Notes under the pieces: generated by a model
What the model was told of the DNA's origin: nothing
The model's input: the letters and a program-made list of their open reading frames with translations, nothing else
Databases searched by the model: none
In this document: positions 44,674 to 52,240 of the stretch, in pieces
Layout of the letters: each line of letters starts with the position of its first letter
How positions within the stretch are numbered: the stretch's first letter is position 1
NCBI GenBank assembly: GCA_044426345.1
Contig: JAWXUP010000005.1
Location: 1-64,000, forward strand
From: CAYJLC01 sp044426345
GTDB lineage: Bacteria; Bacillota; Clostridia; Oscillospirales; Butyricicoccaceae
Direction of reading: 5' to 3'
Length of the DNA stretch: 64,000 bases
Position numbers and translations under genes: made by a program

Positions 44674-45552
44674 TTAATCAGGTAAATATTCACTTGTTGT
44701 ATCGATTGTGATATATTCTTTTTTCAAATTAATATCAATGTTAAAATCTAATTTATTTGCTATTTGCTCCAAATCATAAAAATTCTCGTCATTAATTACG
44801 AATCCATTGATTTTTGAAGATGTATTTTCTTTAAATAGTTTTGGTGCAGAATTATATGCGATAAGCGATGCATCCTCAGCAGCAGTTATGATAAGTTCAC
44901 TACCTGTTGATGTATAATTTAAATCAGAATACATATGAATTAATTCAAATTCTGTGTTCCAAGTAACTTCAAATTCTTGGTCTGTTCCAACTAAAGCTTG
45001 CGCTATATCGCGAATTTTAACATATGTTTCGCCATCTACTTTATAAATATCCATAGCAATTTGCTCACCGTCAACCGTTACTGTGACATCTTGTAAATCA
45101 GCTAAATACGCATTTGTACCATAGTTTTTTCCTTCGTTAAGGTAAATAATATTTTCTGTTACTACACCATCTTGTTGAGATGTTACATAATATAATCCTG
45201 GTTCTGAGATACTTACTATAGAATAAGGTTCTACTGTTGTTTCTGAAGTCATTCCACCATATGAAAATGGTACATCTAAAACTGCTGTCCAATATCCATT
45301 TACAGAGCCAACTTGTCTTACTGCAAAATATTCCATATCTTCGCCCATAGCTATTATATTTACTGTTTTTTCTGCAACGTATGTTTGAATTGGTTGATCA
45401 TTTTCACCAATCGCAAAAACACGGCTGTCTGAAGATACGATATTTGAAATTTCAAGTTGATCTTCTACTTCTAATGTATAAGCAAAAGCAGTTGTAGAAA
45501 ATATAGTCATCGCCATTGAGGCTACTAAAATTTTACTAATTATTTTTTTCAT
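44674..45552 (-). CDS. Secreted protein with copper amine oxidase-like N-domain
   Basis: 292 residues. A signal peptide ends near residue 24 (FSTTAFA|YT). Residues 155-290 match the small alpha/beta stalk domain called copper amine oxidase N-terminal domain: VTVDGEQIAMDIYKVDGETYVKIRDIAQAL, with the second half FVINDENFYDLEQIANKLDFNI. This domain is common in Firmicute wall proteins and is unrelated to catalysis. The role is unknown, probably in the cell envelope. It is transcribed divergently from another secreted protein. Confidence 0.75.
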   Translation of the reverse strand: MKKIISKILVASMAMTIFSTTAFAYTLEVEDQLEISNIVSSDSRVFAIGENDQPIQTYVAEKTVNIIAMGEDMEYFAVRQVGSVNGYWTAVLDVPFSYGGMTSETTVEPYSIVSISEPGLYYVTSQQDGVVTENIIYLNEGKNYGTNAYLADLQDVTVTVDGEQIAMDIYKVDGETYVKIRDIAQALVGTDQEFEVTWNTEFELIHMYSDLNYTSTGSELIITAAEDASLIAYNSAPKLFKENTSSKINGFVINDENFYDLEQIANKLDFNIDINLKKEYITIDTTSEYLPD

Positions 45553-45592
45553 AATATTGCTCCTTTGTTCGATAATTTACATATATATTTGT

Positions 45593-45621
45593 ATTGTACC
45601 ATATTCACCTTATCTTTACAA
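45593..45621 (-). promoter_or_regulatory. Promoter of the minus-strand secreted protein
   Basis: On the minus strand TTGTAA, 17-base spacer, TACAAT. Confidence 0.65.
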
Positions 45622-45670
45622 TGGCAAATTGTTAATATATTAAAATTTATTTAAATTTGCTTTTTTAGTT

Positions 45671-45699
45671 TTGACATCGGTCTATAAAAATAGTATAAT
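45671..45699 (+). promoter_or_regulatory. Promoter of the SLH-like secreted protein
   Basis: TTGACA, 17-base spacer, TATAAT: both boxes are perfect consensus, 22 bases before the TTG start. Confidence 0.9.
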
Positions 45700-45721
45700 G
45701 ATAAGATAATGGAGGTGTATT

Positions 45722-46756
45722 TTGAAAAAGAAAATTTTAACAGCAGCAATTTTTCTAACCAGTTTTTCTTTAATTGTGTATGCAATTAGCGCAGGTGGAA
45801 CTCAATCCGACCCAATTGTTACACAATCAGAGGTTGATTCTCTTTTAGTAGAGTATATAGATGATTATTTAGACGGTAATTTAAATGCTTATACAAACCC
45901 TATCGAAACAAGTGTAAGTAATTTAATTTCATCTACAACTGACCGTATTTGTTTTGTAGAGAATGATATAATCTCACTTGACATGGGCGATAAAATAGTT
46001 GTACGTTCAGGAACTTACACACTTTCTGGTACCGGTTCTGTAGTTAATTTATCTACAGGTGAAGAAATAATTAACCCTACGTCACTTACTTTTGGAGTTC
46101 AATATATAGTTACCGAAAATTCCAACTTAACCCTAACAGTTACAAGCCTAAATTCTCATATTTACATTCAAGGAGCTTATACTTACTCTAATATTTATAA
46201 TGTACAATATGTAGATTATGCAAATGCACTATATGATTTAAGTTTATTTGCTGGCTCAAATTACGGTTATCAACTAGACCGTGCTGCAACGCGTATCGAA
46301 TCGCTAGTTATGTTTATTAGGCTTATCGGCGAAGAAGACGAGGCTTTAGCTTTCACTGGTACGCATAATTTTACTGATGTTGATGCTTGGGCAGACCAAT
46401 ACGTTGCATATGCCTACAATATGGGATATACAAACGGTATGACAGCAACAGAATTCGGCTCAACTCGTTACGTTCGTGATTTAGACTACTATACATTTAT
46501 TCTGCGTGCGCTAGAATATGAAGATGATATCGATTTTACTTGGGCTACTGCATACGAAAAAGCTCTTGAAATCGGAATAGTTCCAACGGATTTCCCAAGC
46601 TATTACGAATTATATCGCGACCATCTAGTTTTTGTATCATATAATGCCTTAGAGTTAAAAATGGACGACCACGACTATACTTTAGCCGAACATTTAATTG
46701 ATAATGGCACAATTAGTTCTCAAATCTACGCAAAATCACAAGAAAATTTAGGTTAA
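45722..46756 (+). CDS. Secreted protein with SLH-like segment
   Basis: 344 residues from a TTG start immediately after GGAGGTG. The N-terminus MKKKILTAAIFLTSFSLIVYA is a signal peptide. Residues 75-150 are beta-rich. Residues 175-275 look like degenerate SLH repeats: RIESLVMFIRLIGEE, then NFTDVDAWADQYVAYAYNMGYTNG, where the canonical TRxE becomes TRYV. It may be wall-associated. It has perfect promoter boxes and faces the divergent secreted protein gene. Confidence 0.7.
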   Translation: MKKKILTAAIFLTSFSLIVYAISAGGTQSDPIVTQSEVDSLLVEYIDDYLDGNLNAYTNPIETSVSNLISSTTDRICFVENDIISLDMGDKIVVRSGTYTLSGTGSVVNLSTGEEIINPTSLTFGVQYIVTENSNLTLTVTSLNSHIYIQGAYTYSNIYNVQYVDYANALYDLSLFAGSNYGYQLDRAATRIESLVMFIRLIGEEDEALAFTGTHNFTDVDAWADQYVAYAYNMGYTNGMTATEFGSTRYVRDLDYYTFILRALEYEDDIDFTWATAYEKALEIGIVPTDFPSYYELYRDHLVFVSYNALELKMDDHDYTLAEHLIDNGTISSQIYAKSQENLG

Positions 46757-46760
46757 TATT

Positions 46761-46798
46761 AAGTCACAGTATCTTTTGGTGCTGTGACTTTATCTTTT
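46761..46798 (+). terminator. Terminator after SLH-like gene
   Basis: AAGTCACAG pairs with CTGTGACTT, followed by TATCTTTT. Confidence 0.75.
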
Positions 46799-46863
46799 CG
46801 AAAACTCATTTTTAAAATAGTTTTTTCTTCAAAATATACAAATTTTTTTATTTTTCTCTTCTA

Positions 46864-47036
46864 ACTCTTACTGCTAGTGATATCTTTTTTCTCGGCAGTC
46901 GCTCGCCGCGTGGCTGATACTTTGGGACGTCCCAAAGTATCCAAAAGACGAAAACACAGCTTGTTTTATCAGCAAGTTACAACCTTATCGCTGCGTAAAT
47001 AATTTTTCTCTGAAAAATTTTTACTTTGCTAGTATG
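46864..47036 (-). repeat. Module D repeat, inverted copy
   Basis: About 173 bases, the reverse complement of the module at 41386-41562 with scattered changes. Its palindrome is TACTTTGGG-ACGT-CCCAAAGTA (46918-46939). The rest of the gap before ylxM is AT-rich and carries the operon promoter. Confidence 0.85.
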
Positions 47037-47121
47037 TACGTTGGTATTTTATTTTAAATTATTCTTTATACGACAAATTCTTTCCGATTTTTGACATTTA
47101 AAAAAGTTCATAAAAAATCTG

Positions 47122-47145
47122 CTGTAAAGCTATTGACATTTACAG
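47122..47145. promoter_or_regulatory. Upstream dyad of a twin operator before ylxM-ffh
   Basis: CTGTAAA-N10-TTTACAG, a perfect 7-base dyad that includes the -35 box TTGACA in its centre. The same geometry recurs 49 bases downstream. Confidence 0.55.
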
Positions 47146-47161
47146 TGTTTTTTGATATACT
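47133..47161 (+). promoter_or_regulatory. Promoter of ylxM-ffh-rpsP operon
   Basis: TTGACA (47133-47138), 17-base spacer, TATACT (47156-47161). Confidence 0.85.
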
Positions 47162-47170
47162 ATCCAAGTA

Positions 47171-47194
47171 GTGTAAAGCAGTATGCATTTACAC
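47171..47194. promoter_or_regulatory. Downstream dyad of the twin operator
   Basis: GTGTAAA-N10-TTTACAC, perfect 7-base arms located at the predicted transcription start. A protein bound to both dyads would cover the promoter. Confidence 0.55.
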
Positions 47195-47215
47195 GTGAGT
47201 TTTGGAGGGATTTTG

Positions 47216-47584
47216 ATGAAAAACAAACCTTTTGAAATGTGTATGCTTTTTGATTTTTATGGTGAAATGCTCACCGATAAACAAAAAGAGGCATTTGATT
47301 TGTATTATAATGAGGATTTATCGCTATCTGAAATTGCAGAACACTTAGAAATCTCTCGTCAAGGCGTTAGAGATGCTGTTGTTCGCTCGGAACATATACT
47401 TCGCGATATGGAGCAAAAGCTCGGTTTAATCGCAAAATTCGGTTCTGTTGATGAAGATGTTAGAAAAATTTATACTATGGCGAAAAATATCTCAATTATA
47501 AATGGCGATAGATACAGAAATAACGATATGCAAAACTTCGTATTAGAAATTATGCGTATTGCTGATAAATTATCTTCTCAATAG
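47216..47584 (+). CDS. ylxM: YlxM-family signal recognition particle-associated protein
   Basis: 122 residues from the ATG at 47216 after TGGAGGG; 11 earlier in-frame codons lie in the operator. An HTH with sigma-70 region-4 likeness is seen in LTDKQKEAFDLYYNEDLSLSEIAEHLEISRQGVRDAV. YlxM (UPF0122) is co-encoded with ffh in Firmicutes and modulates SRP function. It is followed by ffh after 11 bases. Confidence 0.93.
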   Translation: MKNKPFEMCMLFDFYGEMLTDKQKEAFDLYYNEDLSLSEIAEHLEISRQGVRDAVVRSEHILRDMEQKLGLIAKFGSVDEDVRKIYTMAKNISIINGDRYRNNDMQNFVLEIMRIADKLSSQ

Positions 47585-47595
47585 GAGGGCTGGAA

Positions 47596-48957
47596 ATGGC
47601 TTTTGATAACTTAACTGCTAAAATTACATCGGCATTTTCAAAACTTCGCTCTAAAGGTAGACTTACCGAAACTGATGTAAAAGAGGCTATGCGAGAAATT
47701 CGTCTTGCTCTTCTTGAGGCAGACGTTAACTTTAAAGTTGTAAAACAATTTATTAAAGACGTTACCGAAAAAAGCATAAATGCTGATATTCTAGAAAGTT
47801 TAACACCTGCTCAACAGGTTATTAAAATCGTAAATGAGCAAATGTGCGAACTTATGGGTTCTGAAGCATCAAAGCTTAATATTTCTTCACAACCACCAAC
47901 CGTTATTATGATGGTAGGTCTTCAAGGTGCTGGTAAAACAACAAACGTTGCCAAACTTGCGTCTTATTTTAAGAAAAACCAAGAAAAACGCCCACTTTTA
48001 GTAGCGTGTGACGTTTATCGTCCAGCTGCTATCAAACAACTTCAAGTTGTCGGCGAAAGTTTAGATATTCCTGTTTTCGAAATGGGCCAAGGAAATCCTG
48101 TTGAAATCGCAAAAGCAGCTCTTAGACACGCTCGCGAACGTGGTTATGATATGGTATTTTTGGATACAGCTGGTCGTCTTCATATTGATGAAGAATTAAT
48201 GGACGAGCTAAAAAATATCAAGTTAGAGGTTAATCCTCACGAAATTATGCTTGTTGTCGATGCAATGACAGGTCAAGATGCGGTAAATGTTGCCGAAAGC
48301 TTTAACGAACTTCTTGATATTACAGGTATTTTACTTACAAAAACCGATGGTGATACTCGTGGTGGTGCGGCTCTTTCAACCAAAGCTGTTACTGGTAAAC
48401 CAATTAAATTTATGGGTACTGGCGAAAAGCTAGACCAAATAGAAGTATTCCACCCAGACCGTATGGCATCTAGAATTTTAGGTATGGGCGACGTTCTTTC
48501 ACTTATTGAAAAAGCACAAGAAAGCTTTGACATCAAACAAATGGAAGAGATGGAAAAGCAAATCAAAGGTAAAGATGGTATTAACTTTAATACTATTTTG
48601 CAATCGCTTGATCAAGCTAAAAATATGGGGAATATCGAGGATTTACTCGGTATGATTCCTGGTGTTAATAAAGCGGACTTACAAAATGCCGAATTTGATA
48701 CAAAAGCACTTGCGAGAACGCAGGCTATTATTTTGTCAATGACACCTCAAGAGCGAGAAAAACCAAAACTTATGAATTTTTCTCGTAAGAAAAGAATTGC
48801 AGCTGGTGCTGGCGTTCAGGTTGCTGATGTTAATAAAGTCATAAAGCAAGTTGAAATGACTCAAAAAATGACTAAACAAATGACAAAAATGCAAAAACAA
48901 GCTAAAAAACGAAAAGGATTTGGAGGATTTAATTCCTTTAAAGGCTTAGGGTTTTAG
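47596..48957 (+). CDS. ffh: Signal recognition particle protein Ffh
   Basis: 453 residues. An N-terminal helical bundle leads into a GTPase domain with G1 GLQGAGKTT near 112, DTAGRLHID near 192 and TKTDGDTRGGAAL near 250. A C-terminal methionine-rich M domain (about 300-445; VEMTQKMTKQMTKMQ) binds 4.5S RNA and signal peptides. It delivers membrane proteins to FtsY co-translationally. Start follows GGAGGG. Confidence 0.97.
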   Translation: MAFDNLTAKITSAFSKLRSKGRLTETDVKEAMREIRLALLEADVNFKVVKQFIKDVTEKSINADILESLTPAQQVIKIVNEQMCELMGSEASKLNISSQPPTVIMMVGLQGAGKTTNVAKLASYFKKNQEKRPLLVACDVYRPAAIKQLQVVGESLDIPVFEMGQGNPVEIAKAALRHARERGYDMVFLDTAGRLHIDEELMDELKNIKLEVNPHEIMLVVDAMTGQDAVNVAESFNELLDITGILLTKTDGDTRGGAALSTKAVTGKPIKFMGTGEKLDQIEVFHPDRMASRILGMGDVLSLIEKAQESFDIKQMEEMEKQIKGKDGINFNTILQSLDQAKNMGNIEDLLGMIPGVNKADLQNAEFDTKALARTQAIILSMTPQEREKPKLMNFSRKKRIAAGAGVQVADVNKVIKQVEMTQKMTKQMTKMQKQAKKRKGFGGFNSFKGLGF

Positions 48958-48996
48958 ATATAATTATTGAATATATAAAATGGAGGTGAATTTATA

Positions 48997-49236
48997 ATGG
49001 TAAAAATTAGACTTAGAAGATTAGGTGCAAAGAAAACTCCTTTCTATCGTATAGTTGTTGCTGATTCTCGTTACCCACGTGACGGTCGTTTCATCGAAGA
49101 AATCGGAACTTACAACCCACTTAAAAGCCCAGCTGAAATCAAAATCGATGCTGAAGCTGCTAAAAAATGGATTGCAAACGGTGCACAACCAACTGATACA
49201 GTACGTGATTTATTAAAGAAAGAAAATATTCTTTAA
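48997..49236 (+). CDS. rpsP: Ribosomal protein S16
   Basis: 79 residues. VKIRLRRLGAKKTPFYRIVVAD at the N-terminus and RDGRFIEEIGTYNP are universal bS16 signatures. The start follows GGAGGTGA. It is co-transcribed with ffh and khpA, the standard Firmicute order. Confidence 0.97.
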   Translation: MVKIRLRRLGAKKTPFYRIVVADSRYPRDGRFIEEIGTYNPLKSPAEIKIDAEAAKKWIANGAQPTDTVRDLLKKENIL

Positions 49237-49257
49237 TATATGGAATGAGGTTTTGAT

Positions 49258-49488
49258 ATGAAAGAACTTTTAACCTATATTGCAGAAGGTTTAGTTACAA
49301 AACCGGAAGCTGTATCTGTGACTGAGGTTTTAAAAGGTGATACGATAGTGTTAGAACTTCGTGTTGATCCATCTGATATGGGTCGTGTTATCGGACGTAA
49401 TGGAAGAATTGCGAAAGATATTCGTACTCTTATAAAATCTGTAGGTAGTCGTGACAATGTGAAGGTTTTGGTTGACATAGTTGACTAA
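49258..49488 (+). CDS. khpA: KH-domain RNA-binding protein KhpA
   Basis: 76 residues. A single KH domain with the GxxG loop IGRNGR (about residues 44-49) is followed by the C-terminal strand VKVLVDIVD. Proteins of this family (YlqC/KhpA) bind RNA with KhpB/Jag and influence cell division and envelope growth. The gene sits at its usual place between rpsP and rimM, but a terminator follows it here. Confidence 0.92.
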   Translation: MKELLTYIAEGLVTKPEAVSVTEVLKGDTIVLELRVDPSDMGRVIGRNGRIAKDIRTLIKSVGSRDNVKVLVDIVD

Positions 49489-49510
49489 ACTGTAAACGGC
49501 AAATATTATT

Positions 49511-49537
49511 GGACGACTTAGGTCGTCCTTTGTTTTT
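49511..49537 (+). terminator. Terminator between khpA and rimM
   Basis: GGACGAC pairs with GTCGTCC, followed by TTTGTTTTT. The next genes use a separate start, probably with the -10 box TATAAT at 49570-49575. Confidence 0.75.
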
Positions 49538-49613
49538 AAAATTTATTCTTACTTAATTAAGAATTTCTATATAATATACCGCATATCCAACAAAAAACAG
49601 GAGGTCTTAAAAT

Positions 49614-50120
49614 ATGAAACAATACCTAGAGGCTGGAAAAATCGTAAATACTCACGGTTTAAAAGGCGAACTTAAAGTTATGCACTGGTGTGATAGCGCA
49701 GAATTTTTGTGCGAATTCGACACACTTTATTTAGGTGAGAAAAAAACTCCTATGAATGTACTAAAAACACGTATCCACAAAGGTACTGCAATGCTTACAT
49801 TCGAAGGAATTAACGATATAAACGTAGCTGAAAAATACAAAAATCAAATTTTATACATCGACCGTGACGAAGTTGATATGGACGGCTTGGTTTTCCAACA
49901 AGATATCATCGGAATTGAAGTTTATGATGAATTTTTAGGCAAAAAAATCGGTACTATTAAAGATATTTTACCTATGCCAACTTACGATATGTTTGTTATA
50001 AAAGGTGAGAAAAAAGAACATCTAGTCCCTGATGTTGACGCTTTTATTATCGAAATCGACGTAGATAATAAACTTATGACAATCAAAACAATCGAAGGAA
50101 TGATTGAAGATGAAAATTAG
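49614..50120 (+). CDS. rimM: Ribosome maturation factor RimM
   Basis: 168 residues. The N-terminal barrel starts AGKIVNTHGLKGELKVMHW, and the C-terminal PRC-barrel contains DIIGIEVYDEFLGKKIGTIKDI. It assists 16S head-domain maturation with S19. Start follows AGGAGG. It overlaps trmD by 11 bases. Confidence 0.95.
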   Translation: MKQYLEAGKIVNTHGLKGELKVMHWCDSAEFLCEFDTLYLGEKKTPMNVLKTRIHKGTAMLTFEGINDINVAEKYKNQILYIDRDEVDMDGLVFQQDIIGIEVYDEFLGKKIGTIKDILPMPTYDMFVIKGEKKEHLVPDVDAFIIEIDVDNKLMTIKTIEGMIEDEN

Positions 50121-50838
50121 TATAATGACGCTTTTTCCAGACGTTTGTAACAACTTTTTAAGCGAAAGTATCATCGGACGTGCAATAAAAAAGGGAATTA
50201 TCGACGTTTCTGCTATAAACATTCGTGATTTCGCTTTTGATAAACATAGAAGATGTGACGATGAACCATATTCTGAAACAAACGGAATGCTTATGTTGTG
50301 CGAGCCTTTATATCAATGTCAAAAACACCTTATGGAAGGTAAAAAAGCTCACACTATAATGATGTCGCCAGTTGGCAAGCCGTTTAATCAAGAAAAAGCC
50401 AAAGAATTGCTTAAACACGAGCATATTATTATGGTTTGTGGACATTATGAGGGTATAGACCAGCGTTTTATTGATAAATATGTCGATGAGGAAATTTCAA
50501 TTGGAGATTTCGTATTAACAGGAGGGGAACTTCCAGCATTGACTGTCGCTGATGCTATTTGCAGACTAGTTCCTGGTGTGCTTGCTGACCCAGAATGTTT
50601 TGAAGATGAGAGTCACTATAACGGACTGTTAGAATATCCACATTATACACGTCCGAGAGTGTGGCAAGATTTAGAAGTTCCAGAAATTTTGCTTTCTGGA
50701 CATCACGCAAAAATTATGCAATGGCGAGAGGAACAATCATTACTTCGTACATTGCAAAAACGTCCAGATATGCTTGAAAAATTAGAGCTTACCAAGAAAC
50801 AAAAAGAAATTTTAGCAAAATTCAAAGATTTTGATTAA
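50110..50838 (+). CDS. trmD: tRNA (guanine-37-N1)-methyltransferase
   Basis: 242 residues from the ATG at 50110 (AAGGA upstream, inside rimM); a TTG two codons earlier is less likely. MKISIMTLFPDVCNNFL, the SAM-binding knot VCGHYEGIDQR and EEISIGDFVLTGGELPAL are typical of TrmD. It methylates G37 next to the anticodon to prevent frameshifting. The usual next gene, rplS, is absent: a terminator and repeats follow. Confidence 0.96.
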   Translation: MKISIMTLFPDVCNNFLSESIIGRAIKKGIIDVSAINIRDFAFDKHRRCDDEPYSETNGMLMLCEPLYQCQKHLMEGKKAHTIMMSPVGKPFNQEKAKELLKHEHIIMVCGHYEGIDQRFIDKYVDEEISIGDFVLTGGELPALTVADAICRLVPGVLADPECFEDESHYNGLLEYPHYTRPRVWQDLEVPEILLSGHHAKIMQWREEQSLLRTLQKRPDMLEKLELTKKQKEILAKFKDFD

Positions 50839-50843
50839 TATTT

Positions 50844-50885
50844 AGCATACATTATGTGTAATTATACGTAATGTATGCTTTTTTG
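50844..50885 (+). terminator. Terminator after trmD
   Basis: AGCATACATTA pairs with TAATGTATGCT, followed by TTTTTT. Confidence 0.9.
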
Positions 50886-50928
50886 TATATAATTTTGATA
50901 AATTTAGACCTAATTGTTGATATTTTAT

Positions 50929-51541
50929 AGCGTGGTCACGGGCGAACGCAGTTCGCCCCTACAGGGTGCATTTTTTTCAAAATGGCGATGTTTTATCGCG
51001 TGTGGTCACGGACGAACACAGTTCGCCCCTACAGGGTGCATTGAGTTTTTAAATTGTGCTAGCTCCCTCCGTCAAAATCAAAGATTTTGCCACCTCCCTC
51101 GGTGAGGGAGGCTTTTCCTTGGCTCCTTCTTTGAGGGAGCTGTCACCGAAGTGACTGATGGAGTTTGCACCGTATTTATTACACGGCACGGGCGAACACT
51201 GTTCGCCCCTACAGGGTGCATTGTTTTTCACGTATGAATAAATTTATAACACTGCACCAAACGTGCGTGGCACGAATAACGTAAGTTCAAGCACCGAAAT
51301 AGGCAACTACGTGGTCGAGAAAATTTATCAATACCACTGCATAAGCGATAGCGAGTTGGAGTACGAGTGGTTAGGCGAACGGATGCCGGATTGCGTACAA
51401 CAAATAAAAACACCACGCCCCAGATTTTGATAAATCTTTTCGCAAAAAGATTTCGTCTTTTGGATACTTTGGGACGTCCCAAAGTATCAGCCACGCGGCG
51501 AGCGAATGAACGTGCTAAAAAACCACGCAGTAAGTGTTGAG
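50929..51541 (+). repeat. Large composite intergenic repeat (A-A-B-A-C-D)
   Basis: This fills most of the 919-base gap. Two module-A units repeat with a 70-base period (from 50939 and 51009). Module B follows at 51057-51184, a third A at 51187-51225, module C at 51254-51440 and module D at 51440-51541 with palindrome arms at 51465-51486. B-A-C-D is laid out much as at 58753-59425. Several open frames run through it on both strands, but they have no ribosome sites and follow repeat boundaries. No transposase is present. Confidence 0.9.
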
Positions 51542-51684
51542 AGTAGAGATAAAAAAGCGTGTGAAATATGATTATGAAAAGGAAATGGAGTAATAATCAG
51601 CCTTTATTGTACACTAGTGTAGTATAGTTACACAAAACGTATTAATCTTGGTGAAAAAATAGTCAATACGCAAACATTTTACCC

Positions 51685-51713
51685 TTTAAAACGCAATAAT
51701 AGTATGATATAAT
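51685..51713 (+). promoter_or_regulatory. Promoter of the MIF-like gene
   Basis: TTTAAA, 17-base spacer, TATAAT. Confidence 0.6.
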
Positions 51714-51757
51714 AAAAATAATAAAGTAAAAAAATAAAACTGAAGGAGAATATTATT

Positions 51758-52111
51758 ATGCCTTATATCGCAGTTAATACTTCGCAAACAGTTAGCGAAG
51801 AGCAAAAAGTAGCATTAAAATCTTATTTCGGAGAAAAAATCGGGACTATTACAGGTAAACGTGAATCTGGACTTATGGTTCATATCAAAGGTGAAGAAAC
51901 TATGTATTTTGCAGGAGAAGACACTCCAGCAGCTTTCGTAGAAATTCGCTTATTTGGACCTGCTCCTTTTTCAGAAAAAAATGACTTTGCAAATTTAGTT
52001 TATACTGGATTAAATGACATTTTGTCAATTGATACTAAAAGAATTTATATAAACTTTGCTGAGTTTTTAGAATGGGGATCTGGTGCCGTTTATAAAGAAA
52101 AACAATTATAA
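51758..52111 (+). CDS. MIF/tautomerase-superfamily protein
   Basis: 117 residues. The protein begins Met-Pro, so Pro1 would be exposed after Met removal and serve as the catalytic base of the tautomerase superfamily. SGLMVHIKGEETMYFAGED and the ending RIYINFAEFLEWGSGAVY match the macrophage migration inhibitory factor/phenylpyruvate tautomerase family. Its role in bacteria is unclear. Ribosome site GAAGGAGAA. Confidence 0.82.
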   Translation: MPYIAVNTSQTVSEEQKVALKSYFGEKIGTITGKRESGLMVHIKGEETMYFAGEDTPAAFVEIRLFGPAPFSEKNDFANLVYTGLNDILSIDTKRIYINFAEFLEWGSGAVYKEKQL

Positions 52112-52142
52112 TAAAAACTTTAAACTATATGTTACAAAATTG

Positions 52143-52171
52143 TTTACAAAATTAAAATTATTTGTTATAAT
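52143..52171 (+). promoter_or_regulatory. Promoter of the PFOR gene
   Basis: TTTACA, 17-base spacer, TATAAT. Confidence 0.75.
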
Positions 52172-52240
52172 ATAATGAGTTATAGACTTATTAATAGCCT
52201 AAACGTTATTATATGTTATATTTTGAGGAGGAATTTCAAA

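Noticed and set aside
50914..51494. Open frames on both strands through the repeat block, and similar ones at 55952-56164 and 58920-59476
   Set aside because: They follow repeat modules exactly, recur wherever the module recurs, lack ribosome sites and encode no recognisable protein; treated as repeat by-products.
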